From Methylobacterium sp. E-065 (GTDB lineage Bacteria > Pseudomonadota > Alphaproteobacteria > Rhizobiales > Beijerinckiaceae), in assembly GCF_022829605.1 (NCBI RefSeq), contig NZ_JAKSYD010000142.1, positions 1 to 38,418 of the forward strand: a stretch of 38,418 nt of DNA, in the 5' to 3' direction. Of this stretch, positions 13,841 through 22,350 are shown one piece after another. A program made the position numbers and the translations under genes. The first letter of the stretch is position 1; the number at the start of each line of letters is the position of its first letter. The notes below the pieces were generated by a model that saw only the letters and a list, made by a program, of their open reading frames with translations, was not told where the DNA came from and did no database searches.

Positions 13841-16410
13841 TGTTCGGGAGCCAGGACTTCCTTGCCGGGGCGGGCGAGATGGCGACGCTGATGCGCGCCT
13901 ACGACTGGACTACGACGCCGCTTGGCAAGCCTGAGGGTTGGCCGTCCGGCCTGCGCACGGCGGTGCGCCTGCTGCTCAACAGCCACCACCCCATGCACAT
14001 CTTCTGGGGGCCGGAGGCGACGTTCTTCTACAACGACAGCTTCGTGCCCTCGGCCGGACCGGAGCGACATCCCTCCGCGCTTGGCCGTCCGGCTTCTGAG
14101 AGTTGGGGCGAGATTTGGCCGGTGATCAGTTCCGAGGTTGCCAAGGTCCGCAACGGCGGCGGGTATACGTGGTACGAGGATCAGCACGTCCCGATCTTGC
14201 GGCAGGGCCGTGTTGAGGATGCGTATTGGACCTACGGGTTTAGCCCGATCGATGACGATACCGCGCCAAACGGCATCGGTGGCGTGATCTCCATCCTGAC
14301 CGAGACGACCAAACGCAAAGCGCTAGAGGACAGCCTTCGCGCCAGCAACCGGCGCCAGAGAAGCCTGTTGCAGCAGATACCGGGCTTCGTCGCCGTGCTC
14401 GAAGGACCGGACCACGTCTACACATACGTCAATGATGCTTACGTGGCGATCGCTGGTTCCCGCGGTTACCTCGGCCGGACTGTGCGCGACGTATTCCCTG
14501 AACTCGAAGGGCAAGTTTTCTTCGACCTGCTGGACGAGGTGTACGCCACCGGTATCCCGTTCTCGGCACAGGCCACGTCGATCCGCTTCGCGGATGAGGA
14601 CGAGGACCGGTACATCGACTTCCTGTTCCAGCCGATCCGCGAACACAATGGCCCGGTCAACAGCATTCTCGTCGGTGGTCACGAGGTCACGGCGCGCGTG
14701 CGTGCCGAGGCCGCGTTACGCGCCGAGAGGGATCAGGCACGGCATCGGGAGGTGAAAGCGCACGCCGATGCCGAGCGCGTGCAACTTGCCCTTGGCGCGG
14801 GTGCCATCCTCGGGACGTGGCACTGGGACCTGCCGACCGACCGGTTCACCGTTGACGAGGGCTTCGCCAGCAGCTTCGGGCTCGACCCAGCCCTCGGCAC
14901 GACCGGCATACCGCTTGCCCAGATCGTTGCGACCGTGCACCCCGACGACCAAGCCGGATTGGCCGAGGCGATCAACGAAGCCATTCAGCGGGGCGGCCCC
15001 TACGCGCACCAGTATCGCGTGCGCCGGACGGACGGACGCTACTACTGGATCGAGGCCAACGGACGCGTTGACCGCGCTGAGGACGGCACCCCATCGAGCT
15101 TCCCCGGCGTACTCATCGACGTGGAGGAGCGCCGCGCCATCCTGGAGGAGCGCGACCGCGTGGCGGCAGCGTTGCGCACTCTCAACGAGACCCTGGAACA
15201 GCGCGTGGCCGAGCGGACAGCCGAACTGATGCAGGCCGAGGAGGCGCTTCGGCAATCCCAGAAGATGGAGGCGGTGGGCCAACTCACCGGGGGGCTGGCG
15301 CACGACTTCAACAACCTGCTCGCGGGCATCTCCGGGTCACTGGAACTGATGCAGAACCGGATGCAGCAGGGCCGTCTCAAGGACGTGGACAAGTACATGG
15401 TGGCCGCGCAGGGAGCCTCGAAGCGAGCCGCGGCGCTGACCCACCGGCTGCTCGCGTTCTCGCGCCGCCAGACCCTAGACCCGAAGCCCACCGACGTGAA
15501 CCGCCTCGTCGGTGGCATGCAGGAGATGATCCAGCGCACGGTCGGCCCAGGCATCCCGGTCGAGGTGGTCGGTGCATCCAGCCTATGGCCTACACTGGTG
15601 GACCCGTCGCAGCTTGAGAACGCCTTGCTCAACCTGTGCATCAACGCCAGGGACGCGATGCCGGATGGCGGGCGCATCACGGTCGAGACCGCGAACAGGT
15701 GGCTGGACGAGCGCGCTGCCAAGAAACAGGACATCCCGGAGGGACAGTACCTCTCACTCTGCGTCACCGACACCGGCACCGGCATGCCGCCGGAGGTGAT
15801 CGCACGAGTGTTCGAGCCGTTCTTCACCACCAAGCCGATCGGCGAGGGCACCGGCCTCGGCCTGTCGATGATCTACGGCTTCGCCCAGCAGTCGGGCGGG
15901 CAGGTACGGATCTACTCCGAGGTTGGTCAGGGTTCGACCATCTGCATCTACCTACCGCGCCACTATGGCGATGCAGTCGACGAGGACGGTACGATCAAGT
16001 TCGATGTGTTGCCCCGCTCGGAGCAGGAGGCGACGGTGCTGATCGTCGATGATGAGCCGACCGTACGCATGCTCGTCACCGACATCCTCGAAGACCTGGG
16101 GTACCTCGCCATAGAGGCGGGCGATAGCGCGGCAGGGCTGAAGATCATGCAATCGGATGTGCGCATCGACCTGCTGGTCACGGACGTGGGCCTGCCCGGT
16201 GGCATGAACGGGCGGCAGATGGCCGACGCAGCGCGGGTGTCCCGGCCAGACCTCAAGGTGCTGTTCATCACCGGCTACGCGGAGAATGCGATCGTCGGCA
16301 ATGGGCATCTCGCGCCGGGCATGTCGGTGCTGACCAAACCGTTTGCGATGGACGCGATGGCGACGCGCATCCGTTCGCTGATTGAAGCTGACCTTGAGAC
16401 CGAGCGGTAG
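13840..16410 (+). CDS. Multi-PAS hybrid histidine kinase with C-terminal receiver
   Basis: An 856-residue cytoplasmic sensor without membrane segments. An N-terminal PAS-like domain (about residues 20-160), a second PAS (about 175-285) and a third PAS/PAC (about 310-430) are followed by a coiled coil and the dimerisation domain, with phospho-acceptor His488 in LAHDFNN. The ATPase domain has the N box (NLCINARDAMPDGG) and G boxes (DTGTGMP, GTGLGLS). The C-terminal receiver has the DDE acidic pocket, phospho-acceptor Asp782 in VTDVGLPGG and Lys in VLTKPF. Its type is the HWE-independent, PAS-rich class common in Methylobacteria. With an internal receiver, the phosphate probably goes on to a separate phosphotransfer or response-regulator protein. 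The signal is unknown. Coupled to the ParD gene by a TGATG overlap. Confidence 0.93.
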   Translation: MFGSQDFLAGAGEMATLMRAYDWTTTPLGKPEGWPSGLRTAVRLLLNSHHPMHIFWGPEATFFYNDSFVPSAGPERHPSALGRPASESWGEIWPVISSEVAKVRNGGGYTWYEDQHVPILRQGRVEDAYWTYGFSPIDDDTAPNGIGGVISILTETTKRKALEDSLRASNRRQRSLLQQIPGFVAVLEGPDHVYTYVNDAYVAIAGSRGYLGRTVRDVFPELEGQVFFDLLDEVYATGIPFSAQATSIRFADEDEDRYIDFLFQPIREHNGPVNSILVGGHEVTARVRAEAALRAERDQARHREVKAHADAERVQLALGAGAILGTWHWDLPTDRFTVDEGFASSFGLDPALGTTGIPLAQIVATVHPDDQAGLAEAINEAIQRGGPYAHQYRVRRTDGRYYWIEANGRVDRAEDGTPSSFPGVLIDVEERRAILEERDRVAAALRTLNETLEQRVAERTAELMQAEEALRQSQKMEAVGQLTGGLAHDFNNLLAGISGSLELMQNRMQQGRLKDVDKYMVAAQGASKRAAALTHRLLAFSRRQTLDPKPTDVNRLVGGMQEMIQRTVGPGIPVEVVGASSLWPTLVDPSQLENALLNLCINARDAMPDGGRITVETANRWLDERAAKKQDIPEGQYLSLCVTDTGTGMPPEVIARVFEPFFTTKPIGEGTGLGLSMIYGFAQQSGGQVRIYSEVGQGSTICIYLPRHYGDAVDEDGTIKFDVLPRSEQEATVLIVDDEPTVRMLVTDILEDLGYLAIEAGDSAAGLKIMQSDVRIDLLVTDVGLPGGMNGRQMADAARVSRPDLKVLFITGYAENAIVGNGHLAPGMSVLTKPFAMDAMATRIRSLIEADLETER

Positions 16411-16826
16411 TGGGAGGAACGTCCGATTTGTCCGTGTTCCGGACGTTCACTGAACGACCGTCGAACTTCCCCAAACCACCCTGCGCCGAAGCTACTGGAC
16501 GGCTTGCGAACGTCCGCTTCGGGAGAATGCCTACAGCGCTTCGGGCGGCTGGGTTGGGTCGAGGCTGTGTAAAAACTCAAGGTACTTGCGAGCCCGTAGA
16601 AGAAACGCCTCCGCGTCGTTCACAAACGATGCCCGAAGCGTCTGCTTGGGTGCGACACAAGGTTCGCTAGGCCGGTGTCACGCGCCGTCGGGGAAGAATT
16701 TGCTACAGCGGCCGATGACATCCGAGTTTTGACACAGCCTCGGTCGGAAGCGGGATGGCCGCTTGGCTTGTTCGATGACGGTCCGCTTCCGACAGTCGAG
16801 CGGCGGAAGCGAACCGCACGGCCCCG
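16411..16826. other. Gene-free stretch with dispersed GTCCGCTTC motifs
   Basis: No protein-like frame. It contains GTCCGCTTC at 16512-16520 and GTCCGCTTCC at 16781-16790, each near GGAAGCGG-type inverted partners, matching the repeat seen at 13.4 and 17.4 kb. Nothing else recognised. Confidence 0.4.
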
Positions 16827-17222
16827 TCAGGCGGCAGCTTCTGCAAGCCGGAGCTGGGTCTGCGTAGCGACTTCGACGAAGTAGCCGCCTTTAGCTTTGA
16901 AGTAGAATGTCCAAGCGCCGTGATAGTCGCGCGGCTCCGGAACGTCCCAGCCGTCGGCCTTCAGGCGCGCGTTCAGCGCGTCAACCTGCTCCCGACTTTC
17001 TTGAATGAAGCCGATGTGGTGGACGTCGCTATCCTCAGGGTAAGCAAAGCTGCCCCGCTTTTTTGCGAAGTCGTTTAGAACCAGCAGCATGCCGTCGTCA
17101 TCTTGTAGGACGGCAAGTGCCTTTCCGCGCATCACCGCTGTGCGTAGGCCGAAGTAGGTCTCGAACATTGCCGCGTCGGCAGGAACGTCGATGCTGGTGA
17201 GATTGATGTGGTTGAGCTTCAC
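16827..17222 (-). CDS. VOC-family (glyoxalase/bleomycin-resistance fold) protein
   Basis: A 131-residue single-domain protein starting MKLNHINLTSIDV, with the paired beta-alpha-beta-beta-beta modules of the family, a central HHIGF metal-ligand segment and the C-terminal YFVEVAT. A Glu in that last strand and the His in LNHIN are typical metal ligands. The start is placed at GTG 17222, because AGGAAAGG lies eight bases ahead; the GTG at 17231 is too close to it. Such proteins are lyases, dioxygenases or drug-binding proteins; the substrate is not deducible. It stands alone. Confidence 0.85.
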   Translation of the reverse strand: MKLNHINLTSIDVPADAAMFETYFGLRTAVMRGKALAVLQDDDGMLLVLNDFAKKRGSFAYPEDSDVHHIGFIQESREQVDALNARLKADGWDVPEPRDYHGAWTFYFKAKGGYFVEVATQTQLRLAEAAA

Positions 17223-17700
17223 TGGACACACCTTTCCTGTTCATCGGAAAGGACGCGCTGGTAGTCGGCCGCTGATGGCGGCCGCCATGTACGAGCGCTG
17301 AGCCACCCGGACTACCGACCGGGCTGTGACTTCTACACGTCCGAGGCTTGGGTACGCAGCGCTCAATGGCCTGTCAACGAACACGCCTGATCAGAGGGTT
17401 GAAACGAGGATGCATGTCCGCTTTGGAGGCGCAGGCCAAGCGCTGCGGACGGCTGAATGGGGTCGATTTTTGCAATTCTGCTTTCCGACGGGAAAAGCAC
17501 CAAGCGGACGTCGTTTTCCTACTGACTGAAGACACCTCGCGGACGCTCCTGATCCGCTGTCGGTTGCGTAGTCTCAGTCCCGCCGAATCAGGTCATCGGC
17601 GCCGCCGGCAGGAGCGTGATGCGTTCCATCGGTGCAACTGCCGAGCCTGTCGCGGAGGTCGACGCTAGTTCGTCAACGACAGACGTGAACGGCCAGGATC
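17223..17700. other. Gene-free stretch with GTCCGCTTT / AAGCGGAC motifs
   Basis: No convincing gene. GTCCGCTTT at 17415-17423 and AAGCGGAC at 17502-17509 face each other about 80 bases apart, echoing the arrangement at 13.45-13.56 kb. The short frames here have no family features. Confidence 0.4.
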
Positions 17701-18051
17701 ATGGCGGCTCCCTTCAACGCAGACAGCCTACCGTCGGCTCTCGGCATCGGATTGCAGCCGTGGATCGCCGTCATCGAGACGGTGACACCCGGTATGGGTG
17801 AGCACGCATCGGCGGTAGCGGCGAACGCATCGACGGGAATCCGTCGACGGATCGTACCGACGCCCCTACTGGACCACGCACTTGTGCAGGCCCGACTGGC
17901 AACCGACGCTCTCGCGGTCGCAGTGGATGAACAGAGAGCGGATGCCACGCGGCTTCGCGCCGATGCCATGGCGGCACTGGGCGAGCTAATCATGTGGCTG
18001 CAAGAGGCAAAGGCCAACTCGGTCACGGAGGAATTAGGGCTGGGGTGGTGA
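17701..18051 (+). CDS. Hypothetical 116-residue protein
   Basis: Not recognised. The frame opens MAAPFNADSLPSALGIGLQP; the C-terminal half is a long helix rich in Ala (ARLATDALAVAVDEQRADAT) that could form a coiled coil. No clear ribosome site and no operon partner. It could be a real small protein or a chance frame in GC-rich DNA. The following 226 bases (18052-18277) hold no gene. Confidence 0.3.
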   Translation: MAAPFNADSLPSALGIGLQPWIAVIETVTPGMGEHASAVAANASTGIRRRIVPTPLLDHALVQARLATDALAVAVDEQRADATRLRADAMAALGELIMWLQEAKANSVTEELGLGW

Positions 18052-18277
18052 GATCCGCCGCGAACTGTTCAACCTTGTCGACGACGCAGTCACGTATGAC
18101 GTTTTGAGGTGTCCTGCGCGGCGATCGAGCGCTTTGGATCAGCGTGTGAGGACGGCCCCAGAGTGTCCATTTGGGGTGGAAAGCAGTTTTGCCGCTCTGA
18201 GCGCCACACAGCTTGAAACAGTCGATCAATCCTGCTCGGCCCCACCTGGGGCGTGCTTTAGCAGAACGGCCTCTCAA

Positions 18278-19240
18278 TCAATGGGGGAAGTTCGACAGAA
18301 CCTTTCGTCCGAAGGCCTCGATGAACGCGATCTGATCGCCCGCGACCTGATGCACGATGATCTCGGCCGGGCCCAACTCGGCGAGTTCGGCGAGCCACGC
18401 CGTATGGCGGCCGAGGTCCTCGGAGATGCGCACGTAGCCCGGCACGTCCTCTGCCCTCACGAAGCGCGAGGCGGTGTCGAAATCCTCCGGCAGGCGCAGG
18501 TCCCAGTTCACGTCGCCCTCCAGCATGTTGCTCGCCCATTGGTCGTGGGCCAGGGCGAGGGCCCGCGCGGGATCGGGATCCCAGCATACCTTGGTCTGGA
18601 GGAAGATCGGCTTGCCCGCGCCCCCGCCCTCGCGGAACGCGTCGAAGACCTTGCGCAGCTTGGCCGGGTCGATGCCCACGGTTACGAGGCCGTCGGCCCA
18701 GGTCGCGACCTGCCGGGCGGTCTCCGGCGTCACCGCCCCGGCGATCAGCAGCGGCGGGCGTTCGGGCCGGGAGTAGAGCTTGGCGTCGACCACCGTGACG
18801 CGACCCCGGTGGGTCACGGTCTCCCCGGCGAACAGACCGCGGATCACGGCGGCGCACTCGGCCAGCCGCGCCGTGCGCTCAGCCTTGTCCGGCCAGGGCA
18901 GGCCGGTAACGTCCTCGTTGAGGCGCTGGCCCGAGCCCAGCGCCAGCCACAGCCGTTCGGGGAACATCTCTGACAGGGTGGCGGCCGACTGCGCCAGTAC
19001 CGCCGGGTGATGGCGGTAGCCGGGGGCCGTGATGATCCCGAAGGGTAGGCGGGTCGATGCCAGCGCCGCGCCGAGCCAGGACCACGCATGGCCCGAATGG
19101 CCCTGCTTCAAGCTCCAGGGGCGGAAATGCTCGGAGGACATGGCGCAGGCGAAGCCCGCCGCCTCCGCCGCCCGGACGTAGTCCAGCAGCGCGGAGGGCG
19201 CGTGCTGCTCGTGCGAGACGTGATAGCCGATCCGTGTCAC
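18278..19240 (-). CDS. LLM-class flavin-dependent oxidoreductase
   Basis: A 320-residue luciferase-like TIM-barrel enzyme: N-terminal IGYHVSHEQHAPSALLDYVR, then SEHFRPW, ALGSGQRLNEDVTG for cofactor phosphate binding, and ADGLVTVGIDPAKL near the C-terminal third. The start is GTG 19240 with GAGGGAGG upstream, rather than the longer frame to 19363 that enters the neighbouring gene. Relatives in organisms that lack F420 (TIGR03885-type, from memory) are thought to use FMN. It is downstream of the GH15 gene with a 34-base gap, so they are probably one operon. The substrate is unknown. Confidence 0.85.
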   Translation of the reverse strand: MTRIGYHVSHEQHAPSALLDYVRAAEAAGFACAMSSEHFRPWSLKQGHSGHAWSWLGAALASTRLPFGIITAPGYRHHPAVLAQSAATLSEMFPERLWLALGSGQRLNEDVTGLPWPDKAERTARLAECAAVIRGLFAGETVTHRGRVTVVDAKLYSRPERPPLLIAGAVTPETARQVATWADGLVTVGIDPAKLRKVFDAFREGGGAGKPIFLQTKVCWDPDPARALALAHDQWASNMLEGDVNWDLRLPEDFDTASRFVRAEDVPGYVRISEDLGRHTAWLAELAELGPAEIIVHQVAGDQIAFIEAFGRKVLSNFPH

Positions 19241-19274
19241 GGTGTTTGCCTCCCTCGTTCTCTTTTGAACCCGT

Positions 19275-21098
19275 TCACGCTGCGATCGTCGGCGCGCGCC
19301 GGGTGTCGGTTTCGCGCAGGGTCCGGTCGGCGTAGGTACCCTGCACGGCGGCACGTCCCCCATGCTCGTAGAGGTCGAGCATCAGCGCGGAGTGGATCAG
19401 CCCGAGATGGCTGAACGCCTGCGGGAAGTTGCCGAGGAATGCGCCATCCTCCCCGGTCTGCTCCGCGATCAGCCCGACATCGTTCTGAAGCACCCGTAGG
19501 GCGGCGAAGCGAGTCCGGGCCTCGACCTCCCGGCCGAGCCACAAGAGTGCATCCACCAGCCAGAAGGCGCAGAGGACGAAGGTCCCCTCTTTGCCGGGAA
19601 GGCCGTCGTCGTTCTTGTACCGGTAGACGAACTGGCCATGGCCCAGGCGCTCAATGATGACATCGACCGTGCGGGTGAAGACGGCCTCGTCGACGGGGAA
19701 GCCCACCATCGGTGCGATGAGCAGGGCCGCGTCGACATCCCAGCCCCCGGCATATTGCGGGTAGTAGCCGTCCGCGTGCACCGCCTCGCCATTGACGAAA
19801 GCGACGATGCGATCCCGCTCGGCGCACCAGTTCTCCCGGGGGCCGAACAGGCGGATCGCCCGATCCAGGGCCACCCAGTTCATGATCGCCGCGTGCAGGT
19901 AGCGCTGCTCCGGCTTCCTCGGCTCCCACAGCCCCGCATCGGGCTCGTGCCAGTGGGCGGCGGAGATGTCGGCTAACCGCGCCCCATGCCCACGGAGTCC
20001 TTCGGGCAGGGTGCCGCCGAGGCGCTCGTAGAGATAGAACAGATCGAGTACTTGGCCGTAGGCGTCCGCCTGATGCTGGTCGGCGGCACCGTTGCCGTGG
20101 TGGACGGGCCCCGATTCGCGCCAACCTTCGAAGTGCTCGATCACGGTCTCTTCCAAGTTGGCCTCCCCGGAGATGCTGTAGAGCGGCTTGAGCTGTCCCT
20201 CCTCCCGGTCGCACAAGGCACAGACGAACTCGAAGAACCCTTCCGCCTCGCGGGACATGCCGAACTTCTTGAGGACGTAGAAGGACAGGCAGGCGTCGCG
20301 GATCCAGCAGAAGCGGTAGTCCCAGTTGCGGATCCCGCCGACCTCCTCTGGGAGGGACGTCGTGGCTGCCGCCACGATCGCCCCGGTCGGCTCGTATGTC
20401 AGGGTCTTGAGCACCAGGGCCGACCGCATCAATTCGTCGGCCAGGGGCCCGACATAGGCGGAGTCCCGCGTCCACAGGGCCCAGGTTCGGCGCACGTGCT
20501 CCATCAAGGCGTAGGCGTCCGGCGGCGTCGCGGGCGGCTCGCCGAGATATAAGGCGAAGGACCGGCTCTCGCCTCCCGACAGGGTGAAGCGCGCGACCCC
20601 CACCTCGTCCTCGGTCTCGAACCGGGCGTCGGTCGAGAGGCCGGGGCATCCCTCGGCTGTGATGCGGCCATCACGCACCGTCAGCGGCGCGAAGGTCTCC
20701 GCGAAGCCGGCCAGGGGGCGGTAGACCGCAATCATGGGAACGGATCCTGATAGTCCCGCGACGAGGCGCACGAGCCGCGGGCGCCCCTCGCCGCCCTCCG
20801 GACCGACCATGAAGTCGTAGAGGTGGACGAAGCCGTCCGCCGTGGTGAAGGTTGTCTGCAAGATGTTGGTGCGGCTGAGATATTGCCGGGCCGTCTCGTA
20901 GTCACCCTCGGGGCGGACGACGAAGTACCCACCCCGCCGGCGGTCGAGCAGCCGCGAGAAGATCGGGTCGGCATCGAACCGCTCCAGGCAAGCCCAATCC
21001 AGGGATCCATCCCGGGCTACCAAGGCACAGCCTTCGCAATTGCCGAGCAGCGCGTAGGCTTCGATCGGTTGATAGGCGCGGTCCCCGGGCAAAGGCAT
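19275..21098 (-). CDS. Glycoside hydrolase family 15 protein (trehalase/glucoamylase-like)
   Basis: A 607-residue protein without signal peptide. The N-terminal beta-sandwich begins PIEAYALLGNCEGCALVARD with GSLDW. The (alpha/alpha)6 barrel carries GGIRNWDYRFCWIRDA (residues 254-269), the general acid Glu392 in DAGLWEPR and the general base Glu546 in AEQTGEDGAFLGNFPQAFSH. Length and motifs match the bacterial GH15 clade that includes trehalases and glucan 1,4-alpha-glucosidases. It acts on trehalose or short alpha-glucans in the cytoplasm. It lies between the SMP-30 gene (68 bases upstream) and the flavin oxidoreductase, all on the minus strand. Confidence 0.92.
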   Translation of the reverse strand: MPLPGDRAYQPIEAYALLGNCEGCALVARDGSLDWACLERFDADPIFSRLLDRRRGGYFVVRPEGDYETARQYLSRTNILQTTFTTADGFVHLYDFMVGPEGGEGRPRLVRLVAGLSGSVPMIAVYRPLAGFAETFAPLTVRDGRITAEGCPGLSTDARFETEDEVGVARFTLSGGESRSFALYLGEPPATPPDAYALMEHVRRTWALWTRDSAYVGPLADELMRSALVLKTLTYEPTGAIVAAATTSLPEEVGGIRNWDYRFCWIRDACLSFYVLKKFGMSREAEGFFEFVCALCDREEGQLKPLYSISGEANLEETVIEHFEGWRESGPVHHGNGAADQHQADAYGQVLDLFYLYERLGGTLPEGLRGHGARLADISAAHWHEPDAGLWEPRKPEQRYLHAAIMNWVALDRAIRLFGPRENWCAERDRIVAFVNGEAVHADGYYPQYAGGWDVDAALLIAPMVGFPVDEAVFTRTVDVIIERLGHGQFVYRYKNDDGLPGKEGTFVLCAFWLVDALLWLGREVEARTRFAALRVLQNDVGLIAEQTGEDGAFLGNFPQAFSHLGLIHSALMLDLYEHGGRAAVQGTYADRTLRETDTRRAPTIAA

Positions 21099-21166
21099 GG
21101 CTGCTCCATGGCGGCGCCATCGCTGCGCTCGCGCTTTTCTGAGAGTGTGGGGGGACGGTCGGGGGA

Positions 21167-22072
21167 TCAGGCGTCGAGGCGAAACGCTGGCTCTAGCAGC
21201 CCCCGGATGCCGACATCGACCAGCAGTGTCCGGCCGTGATCGGGGTCGGCGGCCCGCGCCGCCTCATCCATGCCCTCGTAGCCGGTGGTCACCAGCAGCC
21301 GGTCGAGGGCGCGTCCGGCAAAGGTGGGGCAGGTCGGCTGCCGCACGGGGACGGGGATCGTGCGGACGCGCTCGCCGGACGGGCTGTAAGCGTCGAGGCA
21401 ATTCGCCCCAAAACGCGCCGTCCAGATCAGACCTTCCACGTCGGTGGCCGCTCCGTCGATGCCACCGTCTCCGTCACTATGATCGTAGTGCGTCTCGGGC
21501 TCGCCCGTCGGCAGGCCGGTGGCTGGATCCAGGGCCACGCGCCGAAGTACGCCTTCGGCGGTATCGACGAAGTAACCCGTGGCCCCGTCGGGCGAGAAGG
21601 CGATGCCGTTGGGTGTGGTCAACCCGCAATAAAGGCTCGTAATCTGCGATCCGGCCACATGGTAGATCGATCCACGCCCTGGTTCGGCGTCCCGCCCCAT
21701 GGTCCCGATCCAGAGGGCGCCGCTCGGATGCACACGACCATCATTGGATCGGTTGCCAGGAATGTCCCCTTCCAGAGGGCAGAGCAGACACAGATCGCCG
21801 GTCGCGATTGTCCGAACGTACAGGCCATCGTCGGCTGAGAGCAGATGACGGTCTGCATCGATGGCAGCCACGTCGCTTGCCATAACCGGCAGCGCATGGA
21901 TCTTTGCCGACGTCGTTGCCGGATCGAGGGATCGTTCGAACAACCGGGATTCAAGGATATCGACCCACCACACGGTATCGGTCGCGGGATCGTAGCTTGG
22001 CCCCTCGCCGAGGTGGCACCGGGTACCATCGAGAATGACCACGGATTTTTCAGTCATCAATAAGCTCGCCAT
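21167..22072 (-). CDS. SMP-30/gluconolactonase-family lactonase
   Basis: A 301-residue six-bladed beta-propeller: CHLGEGPSYD (metal Glu), NDGRVHPSGALWIGTMG (metal Asn), TPNGIAFSPDGATGYFVDT, and the last metal Asp in SDGDGGIDGAA. These are the ligands of SMP-30 lactonases, which open sugar-acid lactones such as gluconolactone. ATG at 22072 or the ATG five codons on (22057) could start it; neither has a strong ribosome site. First gene of a three-gene minus-strand cluster, and divergent from the TonB receptor. Confidence 0.9.
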   Translation of the reverse strand: MASLLMTEKSVVILDGTRCHLGEGPSYDPATDTVWWVDILESRLFERSLDPATTSAKIHALPVMASDVAAIDADRHLLSADDGLYVRTIATGDLCLLCPLEGDIPGNRSNDGRVHPSGALWIGTMGRDAEPGRGSIYHVAGSQITSLYCGLTTPNGIAFSPDGATGYFVDTAEGVLRRVALDPATGLPTGEPETHYDHSDGDGGIDGAATDVEGLIWTARFGANCLDAYSPSGERVRTIPVPVRQPTCPTFAGRALDRLLVTTGYEGMDEAARAADPDHGRTLLVDVGIRGLLEPAFRLDA

Positions 22073-22279
22073 ACATGGTCGAGCAATGACGCATGTAAAT
22101 TCGGCCAGTTCCCAATCCTTGATAACTTGTCGCAGTCAGCCTTGATTGCTGTATACGTATCAAACTTGTTTCTAATCCGTGACTCATCTGATGCATTCGT
22201 CTGTTGTGCCGATACGCGGACGGTTTCTGGGCGACACCAATCGCATCTGGCTTTCATTAGATCAATGACAATGTACGTT

Positions 22280-22327
22280 CATTCTTGCTGTGTCAGAATG
22301 AGCACAGACTCATCACGGATCCGTGAT
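22280..22327. promoter_or_regulatory. Two inverted repeats upstream of the TonB receptor
   Basis: CATTCT (22280-22285) and AGAATG (22295-22300) are separated by nine bases. A perfect 16-base palindrome ATCACGGATCCGTGAT follows at 22312-22327, 23 bases before the receptor start. The region 22080-22350 is AT-richer than its neighbours and has no gene. Iron-responsive control (Fur, Irr or RirA) would be expected for this gene, but neither repeat clearly matches a known box. Confidence 0.4.
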
Positions 22328-22350
22328 TAAAAAGAAATACTCGATCGTCG

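Noticed and set aside
19241..19363. N-terminal extension of the flavin oxidoreductase
   Set aside because: It would overlap the GH15 gene's 3' end; GTG 19240 with GAGGGAGG is the natural start and matches family length.
22312..22327. Palindrome read as a transcription terminator
   Set aside because: No plus-strand gene ends upstream of it and no T-run follows on the plus strand; an operator is more likely.
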